Of a DNA stretch of 64,000 bases, positions 34,714-45,660 are shown one piece after another; position 1 is the first letter of the stretch; every line of letters starts with the position of its first letter. The stretch spans positions 372,001 to 436,000 of the forward strand of contig JADNRV010000012.1 of the NCBI GenBank assembly GCA_015499995.1, read 5' to 3'. The notes beneath the pieces were generated by a model. It was given only the letters and a program-made list of their open reading frames with translations, did not search any database and was not told the origin of the DNA. Source of the stretch: Flammula alnicola (Eukaryota > Basidiomycota > Agaricomycetes > Agaricales > Strophariaceae). A program made the translations under genes and the position numbers.

Positions 34714-35960
34714 ATCGATGCAGTCGCCACTGGTGTTGCTGGGCACCTCATACGGAAAATCGAGACACAGAAGGATCCAACACTCAACATCGATGTTGAT
34801 GACTGCACACTTGCTGTGATGAAGGTGTCAGAGGGTGAAGTGGATGTAGGCATCATTCGTCGTGAGTTGGTCTTCATTAAGCTTCATTGTTAATACTCCT
34901 ATCGCATGTCACTGCTGACCAAAGCAATCAAAGACATTTTTGAACTTTTTGAGTCTCAGGATGCCACTGTCATTCTCAGTCCTCCAGATAACCTTTTATT
35001 CAAGGCTACTCTTGAAAAACAGAGCAAGGCCACAGTGTTATTAAAAGCTGAGAACGCTGACCTTACAGATGAGAAAAGTAAGTTTAATCACTGTCATTGT
35101 TCTTTTCTCTCTGCTTATGCTATCATTCTGTTCCAGACAAGATAGTAGCAGAGAAGAGGACATTTGAACGAACGATGGAAGAGCTTCTAAAAGTCAATGA
35201 CAAGATAGAGGAGATGAAGAAGGATCTTCAGTCAGAGGTGATTTTTTATTATGGCTTCACAAGTTCAATTGCTGATGAATGTCATTGAAACTATCCTTCC
35301 AGTATATGACTGAGTTTGAGGAACTGAAGACACAGATCAAGAACATTCATCTCGTAAGTAATACGATTTAAAACATTGAAATGATTGCTGAATTTTGTTC
35401 AGGAAAACGCAGCAATCAAGGCCACGGCGGACGCCAGGGAATCTGTAAGTATTTTCTAAGGCATTGACTCAGAGTCAAGACACCACTCCACAACCCTAAT
35501 TTTTTATTCAGACATTGGATGGACTCCAAGACACTGTCTACAGCGTAAGTTCGATATTTTGAACCGCTCTCCAGAATCTAAGGTTTTAATGTTTTTACTC
35601 CTGTAGCTTAGGAAGACCGTGGATGCCATTAACCGCCGCAGTCTTCTCAACGCAGCACGAGAGAAAGCCTATGATGCTTTGCGCAACCTCAGCCCTCCAG
35701 AAAACCCTTATGCCTACACAGAGACAGAGCTTATCAACAAGCTGCACTCAATTCTGAACACAAATTCCCGGCCATTGTCGAAGGAGGCGATTCGCCTTTT
35801 CTGTCTCTCTTCTAGAATTCGGGATGAAGGCAATGTTGCTGCCCATGAAACCACAGAGGCTGCCGCAGCCCATTCGGTCTTAGCTATCAGTGAAGCCGCC
35901 AAACGCAGGAAAATGTTCCAAGTATACCGGCTTGTATATGGGCGTGAATCGTCTCTTTGA
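34714..35960 (+). CDS. Unidentified coiled-coil protein with many small exons (5' end unresolved)
   Basis: Not recognised. Consecutive exons read IDAVATGVAGHLIRKIETQK...DVGIIR (near 34714-34861), IKDIFELFESQDATVILSPP (from 34925), KIVAEKRTFERTMEELLKVN (from 35138), MTEFEELKTQIKNIHL, ENAAIKATADARES, TLDGLQDTVYS and a last exon from about 35609 starting LRKTVDAINRRSLLNAARE. Four exons near 35305-35545 are only about 30-55 bases. The residues between 35000 and 35600 form heptad-like Leu/Glu/Lys patterns, so a coiled coil is likely. The C-terminal ~100 residues (ETELINKLHSILNTNSRPLS, SRIRDEGNVAAHET, VYRLVYGRESSL) are globular. A GT donor and AG acceptor fit each junction, supporting a real gene. 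Function unknown. Confidence 0.55.
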
Positions 35961-36223
35961 TCAACGATCGTGGCGCTTCTGTAGGCTATGGCTTACTTGA
36001 TACCTTACAGACTTTAAAATTATTTTAATGTGTAAACTCTATAGTCATATGTTTCAAGTTGATGTGATGTGTATTGCATCTTCGGCAACTTTCGCCATCT
36101 GTTGGAAGACGCCCACGACGTTGCAGCAAACAATTCTCGACTCTCACGAAATAGGTTATGTAAAGATGGCGTATTCCATTAAAGCCATCCTTAAGCTACA
36201 ACTTTCCTCGAATTCTGCGTAAT

Positions 36224-38564
36224 ATGCGCCCTCCCAGTTTGTTCTTCTTGCATATCTGCGCCCTGCCACTTTCGCTATGGACCCAATCCCTGTTTGCGCT
36301 TTCGCCACTCATCAACAATCCTCAGCAAGTCTTGTCGACGTCCTCGCCGTTGCATCATGATTGTATCGCGCCTAGTAATGACACATCGACGAGAATTAAC
36401 CCGGAGGACATCGGCTCGGCAGATAGAATCGAAGGACTCAGACTTTCAAAGGACGGCGCTCGTGTCGTATACGCAGTTGGTCCAAGTTACAACTCTGGAG
36501 AACATAGTACTTCGGCACTTTGGTTGGCAGACACGTTTGTGGAAGAAAGCGCCCGGCAAATCACATCAGGAGCGTATCATGACCACTCGCCTTCTTTCCA
36601 TCCTACGTCTTCCAAAATCTTCTTCCTTTCAGATCGATTCGTGCCAGGAGGATTGAATAATCTATATAGTTTGTCGATCAGCGCGTCCGAGGAGGAGGAC
36701 GTCCGTATCACAGACTTGGAAGACGACCGTGGAATAGTCTCATATTCTATTTCTCCCGACGGTAATTTTATTGCCTTCACACTGGAGACCAAGAAAGTGA
36801 AGAAGGGAGAAAAGGAGCCCATTATTGTCTGGAGACAGGATGAAATATACGTCACTCTCCACCTCATGGATTTGCGCGCCCCTTATCAGTAAGCTTGTCT
36901 CGTCTTCACCAATAGTCATGCCTAAATTGAAAGTGTCATCATCGCACAGCATGCGGACACTGGTATCCACAGATGCCCACGTTGACTCCTTCTCCTGGAG
37001 CCCTGATAGCTCTGCTATTGTCTACCGTCTTCTCAGTCATCGCGACTTCGAGAGTCGGTCCTTTCCTGTGGAAGAACGAATCATTTCGGTGTCTGGAGAA
37101 GCAAGCGATACCTTCACGTATACAAGGATGCCTACCGGCCCTACTATCTGGAGGGAGCGTGGCGATCTCGTATTTGTCCAGGCGCTTGAACCCTCAAAAA
37201 TTTCCTCCGCAAATTGCGTATGGTCTCGACGACCTATACGTCGAGCAAGTGCCAGTCATCTAGCCTATGGAAGCACCAATGACGTTGACCGTGTTGTTGA
37301 CCTGGGCGCCAAGTCTCAGTACGTCGTCGGGGTTGCGGAGGGTCTGATCACAAAGTTCGATGTCTACGATGAGCACAACACGTCTTTCACGGCTTTCCGG
37401 ACCACGCTCGAATTTTCCACGGGCTCTGAATGGGATATGACGCTCACAAGGACGGAAAATATGTTTTTGTAGCCACCAGGAGCTCCGCCGTCTTGGGCGA
37501 ACAGGAAAACCTTTGGTCTGGAGTGACAGAGTTCGGCAAGGAAGGGGTGTTATCGAAGAAGTTGTCGTCTCACAATCCATGGTTTAATTCAAAAGTTGTT
37601 CCGGTCACCGAACCTTTCTTCTGGACAGGTAGCGATGGAGTGAAGCTGGAGGGTGTCATGACCTATCCTGCAGGTGTCGAACTGAAGAGATTGAAAACAG
37701 TCGTTGTTGCACACGGCGGTCCTAGTAGGTGGGTGATTTTTCGTCATTATCTGTGAAATATGCCTTATTTTTCCTCCTTTACAGTCGTGACACATTATCC
37801 GTAAACCTTTCATATGGAAATTGGCGCCTGTTTTTAGCGTCTCATGGATACCTGGTGTTGTCTCCAAACTACCGCGGCAGTAAGCGACTATTTGGTGCTC
37901 ATTACAGAGTGTCTTATTAGACCTCAACAGGTACTGGGCGTGGAAACGATTTTGCTTTGCCTGCCAATGGTGGAGTCGGTACGATAGACTGGGAAGATAT
38001 TGATACGATGATAGATGCAGGCGTCTTGCGAGGAATTGTAGACCCCGAGCGCGTGGCCATCGGTGGCTGGAGCCAGGGCGGTTTTCAGGCTGCTTGGGGG
38101 TGCACGAGGCCCGACAATAAGTTCAAAGCTTGTGTAGTTGGTGCAGGGATCAGCGATTGGGGCTTTATGGCAGCCTCGTCTGACATGCCTGATTTTGAGG
38201 TCAGTTTTTGAATGGAATGGGGTGCTCGGTGCGACGATCTAACCCTCCCCTCAAATCCCTCTAGGCCGCTCTCGCTGGTAGTGCGCCGTGGACACCAGGT
38301 GACCCACTTTACCTGAAAGGAAGCCCTATCAAAGATGTTAAGAATGTCAAGGCCCCCGTTCTTATTTTACACGGAAAGGAAGACGCACGTGTACCACTGA
38401 CACAGGCGATTGCGTTACTTCGTGGAATAGAGAGGGAAGGCCAGGCCAGTATACAACCGACACTGGTTGTCTATCCCCGCGAAGGACACGGTTTTAAAGA
38501 ACGTGCCCACGCTGAAGATGTTCTCCGCCGACTGATTGAATATCTTGACTTGTACTTGAAGTGA
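36224..38564 (+). CDS. Secreted S9 family prolyl oligopeptidase / dipeptidyl-peptidase 5-like (single-base frame break)
   Basis: The N-terminus MRPPSLFFLHICALPLSLWT is a signal peptide. A beta-propeller follows with repeated blade motifs (HDHSPSFHPTSSKIFFLSDR, VSYSISPDGNFIAFTLE, HVDSFSWSPDSSAIVYRL). The C-terminal alpha/beta hydrolase domain has the nucleophile Ser in GGWSQGG (near 38070), Asp in GKEDARVP (near 38380) and His in REGHGF (near 38490). It most likely cleaves peptides outside the cell or in the vacuole, as dipeptidyl-peptidase 5 does. At about 37450 the frame ends EWDMTLTRTENMFL-stop, while the adjacent frame continues KDGKYVFVATRSS; one missing base in CTCACAAGG restores the family sequence. 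Stop TGA is at 38562-38564. Confidence 0.88.
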
Positions 38565-39282
38565 TTCTTCGAATGTATGTATTATATTGAAGACGTTGAG
38601 TATAGTGTGAGTATTTCGGCATGCGTATGGGTCCAGACTGCAGACACGAGGAAGGGTTGGTGCATGCGGTTACACACGGGCGCATTCGTGATCCATATTC
38701 TCTTCAATGGCAATTCAAACGACTCCAAGTCCGTAGGATTTTATTGCAAATGACATACTCGAACTCAGGGCTATAGGCTATGCGACGAAAATACGACGCT
38801 CAGCCTGTTCAGCTCAAGTTCAGCTCTAATAATAATGAATTCGAAAAGGAAGATGACTGAAAATAGATCTGCCCGCAAAGATTATCAGATCATGTCCATA
38901 ACTGTGACAAACGCGGCCCGATCCCCGTCCGCCTATTCATTTCTTCTGTTTCTCAATTCTTTTTATTTTAACTAACTCCTTGACATCCATTCCGATTATC
39001 ATCTCTTGTGTATAACACTACCATATCTCATGGGTCTAGGCCGATAAATCATAAGTTCTCTCCATGGGATGAAGCTATGAAGATGAACTTGGCACTGTCC
39101 GAGTCTGGCCGTGCTTTGACCCTGCGGAGATGGCGCCTCCGATCTCGTCACGGACGTCATGATGGAAAATGCACCATTTATTTATATTCAAGGTGTAAAC
39201 TTACTGGAAGGTATAAAGCCGCCTTTCTTGCCTTCCTTTCCTTCAGATCTTATAATCGATCAAACACCAAAAGCTAGCTAAA
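38565..39282. other. Intergenic, no gene seen
   Basis: 3' flank of the peptidase and promoter of glutamate decarboxylase. No frame of note. Confidence 0.5.
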
Positions 39283-41710
39283 ATGTCTCTATCTCGACAC
39301 AGTGAGTGTCATTGTGGAATTCTCTGGTTAAATTACCCACTGACGAAATCCCCCAGTCGATGCTGAAGAGATAATTGAGCGATGCAAAGATCATCCTCAC
39401 AGAAAACACTCCAGCACGGGATCGCGTCGAGGCCTTCACCAAACTTGGAGACGCGACGAAGAGGCGGCGAATGTCCCAAAATACACCCTGCCCAAGACGG
39501 GAATAAACTCGAAAGCAGCGTACCAGCTTCTCCACGACGAGACCGCACTCGATGGAAACCCCTTGCTGAACCTCGCTTCGTGAGTATTATTACATCTTTT
39601 GGCTATAGGGTGCCATTTAACTCTTCATACTAATACTATCCAATAGTTTTGTGCACACTTGGATGCCAGAGGATGCTGATAGGCTCATCATGGAGAACAT
39701 CAACAAAAATATTGTCGATCTCGATGAATACCCCGCTGCCTCGCTTATCCATAATCGATGCGTCTCTATGCGTAAGTTTAAATGATTATCATTTCATTAT
39801 TCTTATCGTTATATTTACTGGTGGATCTCTTTTAATAGTGGCGGATCTTTGGAAGGCTCCCAAAGAAGGCAAAGCCATAGGAACGGCCACTGCTGGTTCC
39901 TCAGAGGCGATCATGCTCGGTGGCCTCGCGATGAAGAAAAGATGGCAAGAAAATTGCAAGGCCGCAGGAAAGGATTACTTCCATCCCAATATCGTATTCG
40001 GATCCAATGCTCAAGTCGCTCTCGAGAAATTCGCTAGGTAAGTTCCTGCAATATAACATACACTAGTCAATCTACCCATTTTGAATTCTAGATATTTCGA
40101 CGTTGAAACCGCTTGGTGCCAGTGAAGGCATCCAATGGGTTTATCATGGATCCGCACGACGCTTTGCAGTATATCGACGAAAATACCATCGGGGTCATCG
40201 TCATTTTGGGAAGCACCTACACCGGCCACTACGAAGATGTTCTACTTATGAGCGAATTGCGTGCGTACGCGCTTCATATTTATTGTCCATATCAATGCCG
40301 AATGATGTCATTTTTGCAATAACATCTGCAGTCGATGATCTGCAGAAACGTACAGGATTGGATATTCCTATTCACGTGGATGGTGCTTCGGGCGGCTTTA
40401 TCGCTCCGTTTGCTCACCCAAGCCTCAAGTGGAGCTTCGATGTACCCCGCGTTGTATCGATCAACACATCTGGGCATAAGTTTGGCCTGGTCTATGCTGG
40501 CTTGGGTTGGGTTCTCTGGAGGGACGAAAGTTATTTACACCGAGACTTGGTCTTCGAGCTGCGTAAGTGTCTTTACTTGGTTTCTCATAGGCTTTCCTCA
40601 TTTTTGGGCTCTTGGATGTCTTCAGACTATCTCGGAAGTACTGAATTCTCGTTCACTTTGTAAGCCGTCCTGGACATCATTCAACGTCCTCTATATATGG
40701 AGCTGACCAGCATTTATTAGGAATTTCTCCAAACCCGCTGCTCCCATTATCGCACAGATGTTCAACTTCCTCAATCTCGGGTTTGACGGTTACAAAAAGA
40801 TTGCGTTTAAGGATCTGCGTAATGCTCGCATGTTGGCGCGCGCCCTTGAGAGCACTTACTTCACGGTTCGATACCGATTCACCCTCCGATTATTTGGTTC
40901 TTATAACCCCTGTCTTTGACTGATAGATCCTCAGTAACTCTCATCGCCCCATCAAAGATGAAAACCGTCGTCCGGGCACACCTGGCACCAACCGTCTCGG
41001 ACATATAAACGAAGATGATCCGGAATACTACGAGGCTGGTCTTCCTGTTGTCTCGTTCCGGTAACTTTTATAGAGTTTCTCTTTCTCTTCTTACCGATCT
41101 AATGACGGTTTATCAGACTTTCGGATGAGTTCAAGAAGGCTCATCCTCATGTCCAACAGGGTTGGATTCAGGTATTTATTAAATCATCAATTGAGAGTAC
41201 AGCTCATAATCGATGTGATATCTTAGACCTTGTTGCGGACTAAAGGGTGGATCGTTCCAAACTACAACGTTTGTTGGCTCGCCTTCTCATGCCAAGAAAC
41301 GTTTTCTCATATTATACGATCTAGGCCCCCAAAGGCGCAGAGGAAGTTGAGATCCTTCGCGTAGTCGGTGAGCCGAAGCTTTAGCGTATCCTCTCAAGAT
41401 GCATCAATATCTCATCTCTATTTTAGTACGCGAAACTCTGAGCGAAGATCTCATCGAGCGCTTCATCATCGATATCCTCTCCATCACCGAGTCCCTTACC
41501 AGTATGCCCAGCCACCTTTCTTAATATTTGAAATATATCCTGACCCGTCTGTCTCCAGCTTCAGATGCAGACCTCTTCGCGGCTGTCACCGCTACCAAGG
41601 TTCCCAACCAGCCAGATCATGATGACGCTCGACCTGATAAAGAGAATTTCGGCGACGGCCATCCTGGCTTTGAGCCCAAGGAGCAGAGTGGGTTCTCGCG
41701 CCAGTGTTAA
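39283..41710 (+). CDS. GAD1: Glutamate decarboxylase (single-base frame break)
   Basis: A tiny first exon (MSLSRH) at 39283 is followed by [61 protein letters not shown] and WQ...[17 protein letters not shown]. The PLP-binding lysine lies in [13 protein letters not shown] (near 40480), preceded by the PLP-contacting HVDGASGGF. Later come [33 protein letters not shown] and the stop at 41708-41710. It converts glutamate to GABA in the cytosol. The exon starting near 40092 is out of frame at its beginning: ...YFDVETAW runs to a stop, while the neighbouring frame reads [20 protein letters not shown]. One base is missing near 40103 (ACCGC). All other blocks are intact. Confidence 0.92.
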
Positions 41711-42475
41711 ATCGGATTTTCCAGAAAAAATGTCAAACCAAAAGAAAGATGAACAAAAGAAAGATGTACAATTAGTTGAATTTTTTTTTCACCTGGACAT
41801 GGGGCGAGAGATGGAACTGCGTTTCTTCAACATTTGGGTCTTGCGGATTTATTCCCTTGTAGGTCGTCGAGAACTTCCTCTCGAACATTATTGTGTCATC
41901 AGGGTGTAACAATATGTAGTTCAGAATACGCGAATGAAAATTTATTATTCATTGAAGGAAATAGATATGAAAGGAGGGGGAAACACAACCAATTGTTCAC
42001 GGTTTCTCTGGAAAAACACCCACATCCCACCCCGCAAAGGATGAATGGCGTATCAAAGCCCGTTGTAGCAAGCCAAGAACATATTACATTTCTTATAAAA
42101 CCGTAAGAAAAGAATGCTCTAACCATGCTAGAAACATATTTCGTGCTTCTTTGGCAGCCAACCCTTCCCCCTCCGCCTGCAGCCACTCCCTCCTGTACCA
42201 TTAGCTTTGCTGCTCCTTACTAGACGTCGGGCTGGCCGGTATGGCCCTGCGCGGGTGTTACCAATGGTGGAGGTAATGAGGGTGTTGGTTCCCAGCCTGA
42301 CATTTTTTAACACACCAATATATAAACGCCGACCTCCTGAAGTGATTACAACGAACACAAGGCGAGAAGATGTATCAAACGGCTACCAGTAAACAACGAG
42401 GGTGTACAAAGGACTTGTGAAATACCATATGTAGTGTGAAATGACACCAAGTGATGGCGAATGCAAAAGTGGGTC
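41711..42475. other. Intergenic, no recognised gene
   Basis: Frames at 41834-42106 (+) and 42128-42358 (-) are open but have no family likeness or splice support. Confidence 0.45.
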
Positions 42476-43590
42476 CTACAACGCCAGCTCCCATCCCGGG
42501 TCTGCTCCACCTTGTGGCATGTAGCACAGCGGAGAAGGAAGGTCATCCTGACCGCGAACGAAGTTCCCTTCTTCCAAGTCCCTGAATTTGAACTTGAATG
42601 CGTGTGCTTGTACAACCGTAATTCCCAAAATAGGTGCGCGTGATTCGTTTACTGTTGGGGTGACAAAGCCATGATGCTGTGCGACGAGGATGATATCGTC
42701 AACGCCGATCATGATCGCGCCATCGTGCATATCTGGCGCAAATATTTTGAACGAAGTACGTTGGCTATCTGAGACAACGATGCATTCAAGTGCTTCATCG
42801 TAGTACCAATGATGGCCGGCATTGGCCTTGGAACGGACAGTGGCAAACCTGGATAAGAAGTTCATCAGTGTGGAAAGAAAGCACGATCCAGCAAGGATGC
42901 CCACCAATCGCCGCTAGCACGATCGACAATGGGCTGTGTCGGGATAATGGTGATACCTCTTCCAACGCGATCATTCTCGAGTACGAGGAACATCTTTCCC
43001 CTGAATTTGTCAGAGATTTCCTTGAGTCTGTAATCACCGAAAAAGTTATAGAAGTTCCATTGATTGGCATTGTGAGTGTAGAACTGCGGTGTAACGCGCT
43101 TGATGTTGTCCTTGAGGATGTCGATGCTCGTTGTGGAAACCGCACGCCACCATTCATCTGCAACTGCGCGGCTTGCAAAAATGATGACTATGCGCCATGT
43201 GGCATCGTCTGCGATCTGTGTCGACCTCAAACGATGAATATCCCGCAATGAACTCGCATGGAAGTGCGTACGTAATGTATATAGGCATAGAACGGTCCGT
43301 CGACTGCCATGGCGGCGCGACCTAAGACTCAGATTATGTCTGGTTCCTCAAATGGTGAGATAGACGAGAGGACATACCTCCAACCCCATGAATGATTTTG
43401 TTGAAGCTGTCGGTGGTCGCCGTATTCGTACCCTACGTCGATGAGCCTATGTCAGCGACGTTCCTTGAACTTCCTTCCACTTGCAGCTGAAGATACCAAC
43501 AATTTTAACTGTCTCTGTAATGGCGCCAGCGTTGTTGTTACCGCAGTTAGAGGCAGGACTAGAGGGACGAGAGCCAGCGAACCGCCACAT
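42476..43590 (-). CDS. Unidentified conserved-looking basidiomycete protein
   Basis: No named family recognised. On the minus strand, exons join with GT...AG introns: MWRFAGSRPSSPASNCGNNN (from 43590), TNTATTDSFNKIIHGVG, GRAAMAVDGPFYAYIHY, STTSIDILKDNIKRVTPQFY, HNANQWNFYNFFGDYRLKEI, SDKFRGKMFLVLENDRVGRG, ITIIPTQPIVDRASGDWW and RFATVRSKANAGHHWYYDEA, ending CYMPQGGADPGWELAL. The composition (Trp, Tyr, Phe, alternating polar/hydrophobic strands) suggests a beta-rich, possibly lectin-like, protein, which is inference only. There is no clear signal peptide. The start is uncertain; the chosen ATG opens a frame that splices cleanly. Confidence 0.55.
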
Positions 43591-44865
43591 TGTTAGCGGC
43601 AAAGAGTTTTCGAATCGAGAAGCAAAGCTAGAGATGGCGATACTATTATCTGGGAGTATTAAATAGGAGTGCGATGGTCATGCGACTACTTATCCGATTG
43701 CAATCCAGTCGGTACTCCTAACAGAGGATACAGAGGGAGAGAGATTGAGAAGTAGTCGCCTAGTAGCGACACGCGGTTACTTTACGTGTCGTCTGAGATG
43801 GGACTGGGATTGGATAAACTTTGCTGCAGTAAGCACCCCGGAATGAGGCATTACGACGCACTTGGTCTTAAAACAGGAGTCTTCAATCCATATATTGTCT
43901 GTCCGAAGCAAAGGAACCTTGAAGAGAAGGTGCTCTTCATATCAATTGACATTCCAACGAGTTCTTTGTATTCGATGTCATGAGCTAGTAAGGCAGGCAG
44001 GCAGAAAAATGAAGTGGGGAGGTCCCATTAAGGAAAGACCAGTGTTTCTGGACGGACGGATGGAGGGGTAAATCGCGATAATGTCCTGATAGACGCGATG
44101 GCTGCCGTAGACGGCGTGGACGAGGTTAAAGCATTGAGCAGCACGTGGTCGGACATCTGAAAAATAGCGCTAGGCTCCTGAATCCGAAGAGATCACATTT
44201 CGCCAACATGTTCGGAGTGAAGTAACCAGAGCCCAGACATGTCGATGACACGGTATGGCCGACGGGACGACGATAAACGGGTACGATATCATCACCATGT
44301 CGGTGGCTGCGCCTGGACCTTATCAGAACCATGGACGACAGGAAATGCTTAATGATGGATGTGGACGTACGTCGCAGGATCCGGAGAAGGCCATTGGTAT
44401 ATTTTGGTGCTGAGACAGTAGTGGGTGGTACAGCAAAGGATATATGACAAGTACCAGAATACGAACGAACGTTGAAGGGGCCGAGCGAATTGATACACGC
44501 GCAGCATTGCGTGAGATGAATCGCTTTCTAGACAGCTGATATTGCATCAGAAATTTCGGTGACAGTGAGACCTCCTGTGCGAATGAAGTGAGTAGAAAGT
44601 GAACTTCCTAGGTTGCTCAGCAATAAAGGCATGTTAGAATGGTTGAGAGCATAACAACCTAAGAATAACCTTGAACGTGGAGGAGCCGTTCTCAGGCAGA
44701 GGTCCCGTGTACATTAGAATGAAGCGCCCGAACCTTATTTATGTTCTCTAGAGTCTAGATAAGCCAGCAGCTATTTCAAACAACGCAAGTAGATTCTCAA
44801 GCCGCTGAAACCTCCTCGACTGGCAGACAACAGGACTGATCACCATACTTGACAAATCATTACAG
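43591..44865. other. Intergenic, no recognised gene
   Basis: No gene is recognised on either strand. Several 60-75 codon frames are present but show no family likeness. Confidence 0.45.
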
Positions 44866-45546
44866 GTATGCATACGCTTACTTGGTAAAACCAATGTGTG
44901 AAACCGAGTTTGACAAAACAACAGGAGTCAATGTATTCGCCACCGAATATCCCACGGCAATCAGTGTCGCCGCCGATAAGTAACGCCAGAGTTCTGATGG
45001 AAAATAGACAGAGGAACGAGCACTTGAAAGGGAAGAGCGAAAGAAGGAGCGAGAGGAGTATGCTCAGGAACGAGAACTTGAGAGGGAAGAGCGAGAGAAA
45101 GAGCGAGAGGAACGCGCTCAGGAACGAGCAACCATGGCGACAGAATTGGGAACGATACAGGCGGAGTTGAAGGGCGTCAAAGAAGCACTGGAGGCAGAGC
45201 AAAATAAAGTTGATGCCCTGGTCGAGTACATGGGCATGCTGTTCCAATTCGTAAGTGAATACTGGCTTCTAAGTATTTTTGATGAAAAGAAACTAACCCA
45301 TGAACAAATTGAGTAGCCTGACGACTCGGACGGAGTCGCTGACCTCAATACACTTCGAAATCTGGTGTCTTGTGCCCGACAAAGACTAGCATCCGTTGTG
45401 AACTCAAAAACGGCAACATGGTGGATGGCACTCGGGCCTCCGAGAGAACAATCGACCGCTATAAGAAAGCCTTAGAGCTTCATCAGGAAAACCGTTCCGG
45501 GCCATTAGTTCAGGCTTATTTACATAGACCGAATGAGGTTTGGTAG
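44866..45546 (+). CDS. Unidentified coiled-coil protein, C-terminal part
   Basis: The 5' end is not found. After an acceptor at 44861-44865 the exon reads YAYAYLVKPMCETEFDKTTG then VNVFATEYPTAISVAADK. An Arg/Glu-rich coiled coil is encoded by a 54-bp tandem repeat (45014-45121). It continues MATELGTIQAELKGVKEALE and, after an intron, PDDSDGVADLNTL. Near 45360 the frame breaks: one frame runs RNLVSCARQRLASV, while the neighbouring one gives a natural-looking tail (TSIRCELKNGNMVDGTRASE, YKKALELHQENRSGPLVQAY, LHRPNEVW, stop 45544-45546). A lost A in GAAATCTGG would join them. The junction at 44980-45013 is also unresolved. The neighbouring Plavaka copy suggests a mobile-element-rich locus. Function unknown. 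Confidence 0.45.
45014..45121 (+). repeat. Two tandem copies of a 54-bp coding repeat
   Basis: Units 45014-45067 and 45068-45121 start GAACGAG and end GCTCAG; a third begins GAACGAGC at 45122. They encode an 18-residue Glu/Arg module (ER.LEREER..EREE.AQ). The unit length is a multiple of three, so the repeat preserves the frame. Confidence 0.85.
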
Positions 45547-45660
45547 ATCAGCTTAGGTTCACTTGCAGTCGGTGTAATCCTCTGTAGGCTCTGTAGGACC
45601 TCGGTCATGCTCTGCAGGCTGTGTAGACATGATTTATATTATGCAATGTCAAAATACTAT

